DNA of 64,000 bases from the NCBI GenBank assembly GCA_008828725.1, contig MEHQ01001375.1:62001-126000 (forward strand). The letters are read 5' to 3'. This document shows positions 1 through 11,400 of the stretch, in pieces. The notes beneath the pieces are model-generated. The model saw nothing but the letters and a program-made list of their open reading frames with translations. It did no database searches and had not been told where the DNA came from. A program made the translations under genes and the position numbers. Origin of the DNA: Saccharina japonica. Lineage: Eukaryota > Sar > Phaeophyceae > Laminariales > Laminariaceae. Every line of letters begins with the position of its first letter. Position 1 is the first letter of the stretch.

Positions 1-766
1 ACGTTTCGCACGTACGGACCTAGAAGCTGCCCCATGTTTCCCCTTGCTGTCTGGACGGGGGATATTTTCATCCACCGCCTTCACGCCAAGGGGAACGTTG
101 GTCATAACCGACCCAGTTACGGGAGATAGAGGCTTGTTCAGAACCATAGGGTGTCGGGTGGTGTGACGCGCAGTCACGGCGCTCATGTACTTGGCCCGTT
201 CTCTGGCCCCCGGTAGATGGGAAAGAGGGCCGAAATACTCGTCCCGTAGCCTGGAGCGCAGTTGCCACGCAACGTCTTCGACTCCTCTTCTCGTGGCGGA
301 CTTCTGCGAAGCAAAATAAACGATCCGAGCCAAATAAGTAAGTAGTTGCAGTGGAGTATGGTAGCAGGAAAGGAAAAAAAAAAAGTGGATACGCGTACGC
401 ACGAGGTTAATACTACACATGACCTATGACAACAGTGCTGACGGGTATCGTTGAGGTGTACTGTACGTGGTATGCAAAATTGGTGTGCACGCGCTGGTAA
501 TGTTTCATTATGTTTGGTCGACAACTATTAACTATGAATGAATATAATCCCTCTGGGAGAAATCGAGGGGGGGGGAGTCAGCGCTGGCTGCTCCCTCCTC
601 CCAGTATAGGCGCCGCTTCTGGAGGTTGAGGTATTGCACCTGTACCCATCATTCTCAAGGACAAAGGTTGAATGAAAGCGAAACGGAATTGACGATCTCG
701 CGGATTACACCAGCAGCTGTAAGCGATTACACTCGGTCGATTGAACATAATCAGCAGATGGCAAGC
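1..766. other. Sequence without a recognised gene
   Basis: No reading frame here has exon-like composition together with matching splice sites. Short open frames on both strands are unremarkable. It lies beyond the possible last exon of the minus-strand coiled-coil gene and may be its 3' flank. Confidence 0.4.
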
Positions 767-1140
767 TTAAGGCTGCGAACGATTGCACGGTGCGCAAATG
801 GTGCGCACCTCCCTCTTCCTGCTGCCCTGGACGCCTTTCGCCTCCCTCGTGTTCGGGGGCGTCGCACTTTTTGTCCCTCTCTCGCATCCTGTCGACGTTC
901 GAGGTCGAAGGCTATTAATAGAGTTCTTGCTCGATAAGTTTTCGGAAGAAACCGCCCTCGCGAGGTCAGACGACGAAGCCGTCTCGGTCGGCACCCTCGG
1001 CAGGGGGGAACCAGAAAAGGCGGGCGTTTTATCAAGGGTGTGTACCGGCACAAATGCGACCGGGGTAGGAGTAAGTACGGCGGGCATGGCCGCCACCCAC
1101 TGTTGTGCATCGCCGTGACTCCGCTGCCTCTTCTTGCGCT
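767..1140 (-). CDS. Possible 3'-terminal exon of the coiled-coil gene
   Basis: This minus-strand frame is open to a stop at 767-769 and has the Ser/Thr/Pro/Arg-rich make-up of a disordered C-terminus (for example AVSSENLSSKNSINSLRPR). Several CAG acceptors near 1095-1146 are in phase with the donor at the end of ESK (about 2070). If this is right, the intron between them contains the 0.56-kb dispersed element at 1297-1850. The opposite strand is also open over part of this stretch, so the call is tentative. Confidence 0.35.
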
Positions 1141-4100
1141 GCCCTGCCTTGTTCAGTGTTGTCGAGTCAGCTGTTTTCGTGTCGCCTCGGAGATAGTCGG
1201 CCCCGCCATCACCGACTAGCGAAGATGGAGAGTGTGTTGTCGGTGAAAGCGGCTGGTGGAGGCAAGCAACGAGGAACGAAATGTTAGACCGGAGGGGGGG
1301 GCGGGGGGGGGGGGGGGGGGGGGGTGTGCTCATGTCGCGCACGGCCGTAGTCATATGACCGTAGACCCTCGCATCCCTACAATGCCGGGACGGAGCACGT
1401 TGGGTTTTCACCAACCAGGCAGACATTGCTTGCACCAAGCGCGAAGCGCCGTGAGGTATTGGGCGAGTCGCATGGAGGGTGAGCTGCATCCTGCTAAGAA
1501 CCGCCTCTGAGGCGGACTTGCATATGGACGACAGCTTCAATGAGTTAATTTAATTTCTGGTGTGGCCACTTCCGGAGACAGCAATGGGTTTTACTATGTA
1601 ACTGCCTCGCGGATGCCTTACCATATTAACACTACGTGATACGACCATTCCCCTTGTGCGGAACAAAGATTCTCCACCCCGCACAAATGATCTACTCGAC
1701 CGCCAGCTTTGGTGACCGCCAAAAAAAAATAACAAAAAAAAACGGCACCCTGGTTGTCTAGCTCCACGCAGCGAGTGGCGTGTTTTACAGCGTCGTTGCC
1801 AACCGACGCCAACCCAACCTATAAATATATCATATATTTATATGACGGGGGCGAGAGCGGTGAGGGGCGGGGGGGGGCTGACAACAACCGCGCAGCACAA
1901 CAGGTCTGAAATACTTGGATGTCCTATTGCTCTTGACCAGTAAATTGACCAATGGTAGCGTACGTAGATCAAACCCCGTCGGGGTCGCACACCGACGATT
2001 GACGAGTGCAACATACGATCTTGCGGCGGTACGGTTCTGTTCGAAGTCGATTGCGCACCTTGCTTTCAAGTTCCTCCAATCGTTGGGCTAGTGCTCGGTT
2101 CACTTCGTACAGACGGGTCTGCTCACGGCGGTAGCCTCTGACGAGCACAGCCATCTCACCCATGAGCATCTCGTGGGATCGCGAGCTCAATTCCATTTCG
2201 GCGTGATCGCGCCGAGCCTGCAAGGTCCCGAACCAGGGCAAGGGGACGAGCACCCTCACGATGATTCACCAATGTAAGCGTATAAATGTTTCGTCCCCTC
2301 CAAGCATCAACCTTTTACACCCGCGTATCTGTATCCCAGACTCGGCGGCTGAAGTAAATTGCAGCTAAGCTACGGAGAGTGATAAACACATCGTGCACCT
2401 GGGTCTCCGCCTCGGCGGTTTGCCATTGGACATACTTCTGGAGTTTCTTGACCCGCTGCTTCCATTTCCCGTTCCGTCCGCCTCCGCCTCCCTCTGCCCC
2501 GCTGCTGTCCCCATCGCCGTCACAACCATCGGAATCGCTCTCCTGAAAATCAGTTTCAGCTAGTTTTTCGAACTCGGCTTTGACGTCCGTTAGACGCGTC
2601 AGCTCGAGTTCCAAGCGGGATATCTCCTGTTATTGACGAAACGGTTAAAACACGATTGGTGTGGTCTCAGAAAATTTTATTGTGGCATCGTTTGCTGACT
2701 ACCAGTAGGGGCTTGTAGGACTCGGGACTCTGTCGTTGGACATACGCAACGTTGGTGCCTTTGGACTAAACAACAGGTCGATGAATATACGTACTGCGCT
2801 GGGTTTTGAGTCACGAGGGTGTTCGCCTGAAGCCTGTCAACAACGGCGACTAATGACAACAGGTCGATGGGTCGATGGGTTGCTGACACTGCGCTTACCA
2901 TTAAGATGTTGATGGCGGCAACGTAGACGTCCCAGAGGGCATGTCCATAGAGAAGGCTTTAAGTCAGCCTTTCCCTTTATTCACGAATCAAGGACGCTGT
3001 GCGCGCTGTTACCCACCTCTTCATACCGTCGCGCCTGCTCCGCCATCTTCTTTTCGAACGCCGCTCTTTCTGCTGCTAGTTTCGCCAAAGGGACGCTTTC
3101 GTCGCTCAGCTTAGCGGCCACCTTTCGGTGTAACGTTGCCGAAAAACAACAAAATGAGCGAACAACAAAGTCAGCTGGGATCTGTCAGTATGAGAGGTTG
3201 AAAGTTGAAGTGAACTTCGTGACATGTCGAGGTATATATAATGCAGCGCGGACTGCAAGAATAGCGAGTACCGGAACGCTTGGACTAGTTGAGGGCTTGC
3301 CTCGCTCCCGCCCCGGCGGTGGATGCTCTCGCACAATCGAACCGGCCTTAACCGAAACATCGATGTGTGAGCGTCCGGCATATTGGTTTGTTTCCTCGTC
3401 CCTTACCCGGAAGAGTTTTCCATGTTGGTTGCGCTGTAAACACTCCTACTACTGCGCGACAAAACGAAGCGCGCTGGGTCACACCCTTTTCCCCGACGTC
3501 CGTGTGCCAGTGCCGGTGGAAATCCCAATCAAACCCACCGTGTAGAGGGAAGAATTACGGCGTACAACACTTATTATTGGCAACAATCGTGCAAGACACA
3601 GCCGTTTGCCGTACGCCCACGAGCGCACCTCAGACATTGCTAGCTTCTCCGCCTGGAGCGAGTCCACCCTCTTCCTGAGACGAACCACCTCTCCCGACTC
3701 CACGTCCAATCGGTCTCTGAGAATCTTGAGGTCATTGTTCACCCCGCCGAAGTTGAGCTTGAGGGCGGTGCGCTCGATCGCCTCTAATCGGCGACGCAGG
3801 TACCCGTTCTCGTCCGAGGCCACCTGATATGCCGTGCCGGTAACATCGCGGCGCAAGGGAAGACGCCTGTGGCTCGATCGGTGGCGTCGACGGAGTCATC
3901 CGACGGTAGACGGAGGGAGAAAACTAACAGAGACGCAAGCAGACTAGCAAAACAAACAAACAAACAAAAAACAAACCAAAACAATACAAAACATAACTTC
4001 TGGGCACAAAAGGTTCCGAGTGGAAAGGAGGAGAAAACTAGATTCGCCCTCTGCCCAAGTATCTTGACATGACTCGATTGTGGAATAGTAGCCTAGGGTT

Positions 4101-4577
4101 CCTCGGGGTTGATTTAGGTTAAAGGGAGGGGGGTGTAGATATAACGGAACGGTCATAACATCTTCGAAGAGCGCGGTGAAGCTACTGGGGATATTTTGAG
4201 AGTGCATTATTCGGCAGCTTCTTTTGTTTCAACACTCGTTACATTCCGTCGCACGGTTAAGCGACTTCTTCGGTTCCGCGGACAATGAACTACACCGCTT
4301 CGCAAGGTTCAGTATTTCGTGTTAACCGTACTGAAATACTGGGGCGATACCGTGATGAAAAGATGCCGCGACTCTTACTGCGGCCTCTCCCATTTGGGTC
4401 CTTGCCTGCATTCTTGCGACCCTCGCCTCGAGTTCTCTCCGAGACTCCTTGAGAGCGGCGATTTCGAGTCGTTCCACTAGGATCGCGCTTGGGCTGGAAG
4501 GTCTGTCGAAGGCTGGTTTTCCTTCTTCTTTGGCGAGCACGCGCCCTTTTTGCTTGGCGTTCCCTCTTTGTCGCGGG

Positions 4578-4611
<34 letters not shown>

Positions 4612-5465
4612 TAGAGAGAGAGATAGAGAGAGAGAAAAAAAATAAAGCACAGATATCGGAAGTAGGGTGGTCGGTCCACACGAAATGGTTGCACGAAAGT
4701 ACGTACAGAGTTACGTCGGGATGGAGTTTACAACTCCCAAGATGGCGACCTCCCTTTGGAAGGCCTTTCATGGAGAGTCACCTGCCGCAACGACGCAATA
4801 CGTACGTACTCAGCAGAGTCGGCTTGACAAGAGACCTCTGCGTATATGAGCCCCGCCAAATCGTACCTAGTACGTTCTACGTATAATTGAGCTACATGCT
4901 GTTGGGAGCTCAAACGAATCCGATGATGTTACACTTGCACATCACCGCGGAGACTGCCGCGTTCTCGCAGATTATTACGTAGGGCTGCGAGTAAGGCATT
5001 CATTCGCTAGACTTTAAGGACGTTTATTGTTAGTTGGGTGGCGACTTCAGCCAACTGACGGACTTAATAGATGTCTATGAAAGACAGAACTCGAGCTCAT
5101 ACAAACTCGCGTTGTGTCCGATACAGAAGTCGCGCAGAACTCCGCAAAAATTGCAACACGCAACTACTAGTAATTGATAGTCTCTGTGAATGCCTACGTA
5201 TAGCCGACTAATAACTAGTCGCCGACGCATATAGCCAACCGATAGATTGCCCTGCATATTGTTGTTTCGGTTCATACCTGTGAGTTGACATCTTCTCCAG
5301 GGCGACGTCTCTCTCTTCTTCGGGATATTCGATCTGCGAGCAGCTCGCGGCGTTCAGCAGGAGGGATAACGGGAAAAACGACATCCACGAGAAAGCGAGG
5401 GAGAGAGAGAGAGACAGAGAGAGATAGAGAGAGAGAGACAGAAAGAGAGACAGAGAGAGAGACAC

Positions 5466-5499
<34 letters not shown>

Positions 5500-8400
5500 T
5501 GGGGACGGGGGGAGAATCTCGGCGAAGAAACCATCGAACGCGGTGCATCAAGCGCTGCGTAGAGGAGAGAAGCTTGGCTTTACGAACTTGTAGGGTAGGG
5601 GGTTGGTGAATTGCTCGTCGCAGCGTGCATGTCTTGATTGGATTATACTTTTACAAAGCTACCAATACTAGCGCCTAAGGCCTACATGTGCATAGGAGAG
5701 AGTGTGGACCAGAAATAAAATAAAGGCGCTTAACTTCAAGAGAAGCTTACGGTAATGCTCTATAAAGTAAACTATCGGCATGTTCGTTGCTCGGACAGCA
5801 TGTTCTTTCCCATCGCCGGCTTACAGTAGCGTGTGTTAGACCGAGTCCTGACAAATGCTTTAGACGTGAACGCTGTATTTTCGTGTTAAGACACCTGACG
5901 CATTAACTAGCTCTAGCTGGAGATTCTCAAGCCAAAAAATCGACTGCCATCCGTCGGTGGTATGCCAAATTGCCCTGAAAAACAAACGACAATGCCCTGT
6001 AACCGCGGAAGCCAATTCTTTCCCCCTACACACACCTGACTTATGCTTTCCCCCTCAGAGTCCTGATTCTCCGCCGGTTGGTGGACCGCCCACTCCTGCC
6101 ACTCTCTGTCCGGCGTAGCTCTTGCAGCGTTCGGGCGGTACAGGCGCATCTGCCCGGCTTTGCTGCCGGTTGACCCCCGAAGCGAGGCTCCTGCTGTGCT
6201 CCTGCTACCCGCGGCAACGCTGGCTGAGCCACCATCGCTTCCTGTGCTTCCGTCGCCGCTGTCGCCAAATCCGGCGAGAAGGGCGGCTGCTGAGCTGACC
6301 CTCGTTGACTGCTCTTCCTGCTTCTGGTAAAATTCGGCTTGACGGGCGTCTGCCGTCAGCACGTTGGTGATCTTGCGGAGCTCGTTGGTCTGGTTTTGTT
6401 CGGGGTTGCGCCATGCATGGAGAGGAGGAGGGAGGGAGAGAGGGTGTCGCGAGCAAATGTATCAGTCCCATGAAGCCGCAGAGGAGGGGGGGGGAAACTG
6501 GCTTAGTTCTTCTTGCCTTGCCCGTGGTCGACGATGCATAAAAACTGATGTTTTTTTCGTTTTGTTCCTGACCAAATGCGGAGGGGAAATCGACTCGTGT
6601 TGGAACCACGAGCGGACTAGCAGAGAGGTGGAAGATGAATGAGTGAGCGGATAAATGATTGGGCGGGAGAAGAACGTACAACGATTGTGTCGACAAGTCA
6701 CAGCATCAACCATCACTCTTCCGACCAGTTTTGGCGTGTAAGAGAGTAGCCCGCGTTGCTCCAAGACAGACACAGTGCGTAGCAACAGCCGTGTTTCGGC
6801 GCACGAGTTTGTGCCTCACAGCGTCGACGTAAAATGCATGCCAAATGCGGTAGGCTGTGCTGCTTACATGTACCGTGTCTCTTTTAGGTACCGTCACAAC
6901 CCAACCCAGGAAACCACAAGACGTGGCGTACAGCTAATGTGAGTTGGGGAAATTCCCTGCATGAGGTTGTAGCAGGCATTCGACCGGTTCCAGATGAGAA
7001 TGCTTCATCGGTGCTGCTTGTGCTGGTATACCGTGCCCCTCGTAGGTAAACACTATTTAAGGTCTTGAACAACAGTAGTATGAATCATTTTAATTTATAT
7101 CCTGTACCTTATAGCGCCGGCGAAATCGCTTGGCACATATGGGATTAACCAGTGTGTGTGGTAGTGTGCGGAGTAGTGCCGGTCGCCGCTATATAGTGCC
7201 GGTATTGTGGGCTGGCTGACGCATACCGGCACTACAGAGGGACCACTGCTGTAGCTGCTACCCCGTTATGGCATTGGGCGTATTGTACACTCTACCGCAT
7301 CACACTTATGATACCATCAGTAAACATACGAGTGAATATGTATACTGGAGGACAGGCCACACCTCCATTCTGGCTTGCACAAGCTGCTCCTTTGCCTTCT
7401 TCAGGTCTCCCTGGAGCTTCGACATTGCTTGCTCAATCAACGCCACACGCGCTTGGGCCGCCTGCCGATTCAGGATCTCGTCGTCCAACTCCTCCTGTGT
7501 GTACCAAAGCGTATTGGGGCGGAGGGAGCGCAGCAGTGCTGAAATATGTCGTTGTGGCTTGAAAATAACAACAGGAAAACTTGCAAGCGTTGAAAGCCAA
7601 AGGCGTCACCTGTACCGGGTGTTTTTTGGCGTATTCCAAATGCAAACAACTCCCTTAGCTTCAAGTGTGGGGGGACTGTTCTGGGGAAGAACGTGCCGCG
7701 AACCCACACACCCTTGTTCATGTATTTTGGCTCCGCTATGCAGCTGCCACCGTTATACTTTATGCCTTTTTGGAGATATAGTACTCCCCCTGTGGCGGCT
7801 ATAAACCTGTAATATGTCCACTAGCCACTTTGTACGGTGCTACTAGGGGACCCCGGGTGCAAAACATCGCAACGTGCAACACACGAAACAAACCTTGAGG
7901 TTGGCAAGTTTCTTCAGTTCGATCACTCGGGCGAGCTTGTTGGCCACGTCCTGCTCGATCATATGAAGCGCCTCCTCGTGTCGCGCGGCGGGGCTGGTGT
8001 GCGTATCCTGCCAGGCATTCACTCCCCCCCAGCCCCCGATATGTTCCACGTCTTTCCCGCCTTCACCTTCGCCACCACGCGGAGACCTTGATGAATCCAG
8101 CGGCCCTGCTCCTCCCGCCGATTGCTGGTCGTGGAACCCACCCACCGCAGTGCTTCCACCTCTCCCTCGGTAGCGAGCGCTTGTGGGGTCTCGCGAGGGC
8201 CCGCGCTCCGGGCTGCCGGCTTTCCCCCCCCCTGAGGCGGACGCACGCTTCACCTCATTCGCGTTGTTTACACTCCTAGTATTATTGGCGTCACTGAGAC
8301 CGGAGTTCTGCTCCTGGGTGATGCCCCCACGAGAAGAAACAGAAGTTCGCGATTTCATAAAAGAGGAACGAGTTTTTGAGGTCTGCCGAGGACCCTGACC

Positions 8401-11400
8401 TCCACCGCCGCCGCCGCCGCCGCCGCCGCCGTGAGAACCATTCCTCGAGGTCATGAGCGGGCTTGCCCCGTGTGCACTAGCCCGTGGGCTTAGCCCCCCC
8501 GCGCCCCGGAGATTCGTTCCGCTCCTTCCACGAACCAATTTTCTGTGTGACTTTGCGCTCCCGTATGATTTGGCGCTCCCGTGTGATTTGACGCTCCCAT
8601 CCTCGGAGTGTTTGGATGTACGGACGGCGTATATTTCCTCCTCTAGGGACTGCCGCCGCGGGAAAAAAAATCATGAAAGGATTGAGGTTTGGGGATCTAG
8701 GACGGACGACGAGTACAGGAGAGGTCTGAGGCTAATATCTCTCGGCAATCATGGTAGTTGGTATGTACGCTGCGTCATTTATTACATAGAGTTGATCGTA
8801 CGGAATTGTTTGGTGGGTTGGTTGGTGGTGAAAGGATGTCCGCCGGGATGTCTAGTGTCCGGAAAAACAGCACAAAAGGGGGCAAAGAACACCGCGACTC
8901 ATTCGTTCCCGAACAGCTCCTCCGACGTGCTACTGACTCCTCGTGCGACAGTAAGGCGCAGTGAGGGCTTTGCGATAAAACCAAAGTCAAGAAATTTGCG
9001 AACGATTTGTACGTAGAAGTGATCTCTGAGCTACCGAGGTCGTCACTATATGTGTCTGTGGGCGAGTTGGGCTCTACCAAAGCTTTGGGAAGTAGGTGCG
9101 GCGTTTCAGTTCACCGTTTGTGTGTGTGTGTTTTCCGTTTCCCGCTATCCTTGGCCGCCGTTAAAAATCACCATTATCGTTCACCCCGAAGAAATTGCAA
9201 AGTGGTCTTCGATGGGCTGGATCAGCTGGCACCATATTCGCGCACGTGAGGTCGATCACGTGCATTGCAATATACAGCGTAGACAGCACATACACACACC
9301 GCTGTATCCCTCACCTCGATGGTTCGGTGTGCCTGGGCGGCATCTTGCTCCGCTCGAGCCTGCCCGAGCTGTAACACTTGGACTGATTGCTCGAGCTTCA
9401 AGACGGATGGCGTACACAAAAATAGGGGGGGGGGGGGGGGGGGGGGGGAGGGTCGCGATTTGTACATTGTTTGCACTTGATACACAGAGGTTGTATCCCG
9501 GAAGAGACAACCTAGAACTTCTTGTTTCGTCATTGCTTGCTACGAAGTGGAGATAAAGGCATTTCGTTCTCTCGCGGGTCTTGCGATCGAGACAGAGTGG
9601 ATAAAACGTATCAGTACCCTTTTGTAAAACAGAGCACGGGAGAGGGACGCAACGGATAAAAAACAGAAAAGGCTCTAGTCCCGGAAATGTGGTTTGTCCT
9701 GTCGTCAGCAGGATGATGATCGTACAAACTAAGCCGCGTCGACGAAAAGAGAGTGAAGTCGTTTCTTGCGTTTCTAACTGAGATCCTTACTGCCGTAGTA
9801 TGTACAGTAAAACGCACTCGCTCAAGACGCTAGCAGCGAGACACTCCATCGAGCCGATGCGTACTATGTGCATCATACATTAACCTTCGGCCACGACACT
9901 TTCAAACAGTCATACACGTAAAAAGTGGTGTGCAGTATTGGGGCAGTCTTGTGAAAAACAAAAGGCACAGACGAAAAAACTTGTAACCAACGTTCTCCCA
10001 CTTAAAATGGGTGACAGCAGTACAGTTAGCTTGACGAGGGAGAACGAGGTTAAAGAGTAATGTAGCGAGGGCGACAAAAGCCCTGCGGAGCGACGCCATA
10101 AGGTCTCCGCTCGCTTGTGGCAGCCAATAAAATACAGCAGTGCTGCAAGTACGGCAGGCTCGAATTTTCGGCGTCTAACACGGACTTATATCTTCAGGTG
10201 CACGCAGCCTTTGGTATGACCGGTTTTCATGTGCGCGGTATACGATGTATATACAACGACCGTTATTTCTCGAAGGTGACGGACAAATAGACTATTACTC
10301 ACCTCTCTCTTCGCCTTCCGTAGGTCTGACCGCTCCAACTGAAACTCGACCTGCAGCCGGGCAATTCCTTCCTCGTGTCGACGGTCCATTTGCTGTACTT
10401 TCTCCTCGAGTATGCACCGGTCGAGCAGCAGCGTGTCCTATTTCGCTCGAGCGGGTGATTTCAAGGATGAAAGTGGCAATGTGCGAGAGTTGGTGCCCGA
10501 ACAGGAAGGGCACCCCGTGTGCTTCACCGTTTGCATGCAGCACGTGTGTATCCTCTGGGACGGCACCTACGTTTGCGTGTGGACTGTAGCGTACAATAAG
10601 CTTTCGCATGTCAATGCTCTCTACCATTGTCGCATACCACTTACGCACGCCGCGTGTCAACTCTCCTTCTCCTTCTCCTCCTCCTCCTCCTCCCCCCCCC
10701 CCTCCTCCTCCCCCTCCTCTTCTTCCTCCTCCTCCCCCCCTCCCTCATCCTCCTCTTCCTCCTACTCCTCCTCTTCCAGTCAACGCGCGGAGGTAAAGCA
10801 TTGAGTATGACTAGTCGTCGATTTGGACAAGTCAGCCCTTCTTCGTCATACGGATTAACCAGCTGCAAGTATGAAACATTACCAAGCACAGTATGGTTGG
10901 GTGGTCTTACCCCTAGCTCGATTCTCGAGGCGGCGCGGTTGATGTCTATCTTTTCCCTGTACTGCCGCTTGATCCACCGCAACTGTTGCTTCGCGGACGT
11001 GGTCGTGTCGTCCAGGTACCCATCGAAAGCGTCCTTGATCTCGTCGATCATGTCCGTCACCCTTTGGTCTATTGCAGTGCATCGGTCCTGCGCGAGTGGA
11101 TGCAATACAACAAGCGACACAGCTAGAACGTAAGAGGATACGCGACACAGAGGCCGTACAGTATCAGTAGTTGACTATGTTCAAGTTTTTAGAGCGGCGA
11201 ATCGCACAAAAAAACGTGCGTCGCGAGTAGCAGAGAACGGGGTTCCACTCGGGTCAGCTCCATCAGCAAAGAAGAGGCTCTGGCATTTGAATGCGGCAGA
11301 AATGACGTTTCCAGACGCCCTCGCCAACTGCGAGTACTACTCGTACACTGAATATCAACAGCGTTCCTTCGATCGCCGCCTGTATCGGAGCTAAAGTAAT

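Noticed and set aside
10627-11133. 168-codon plus-strand frame with long Leu/Pro runs
   Set aside because: Caused by the (TCC)n tract; it overlaps the minus-strand exon 11087-10911, which has correct borders.
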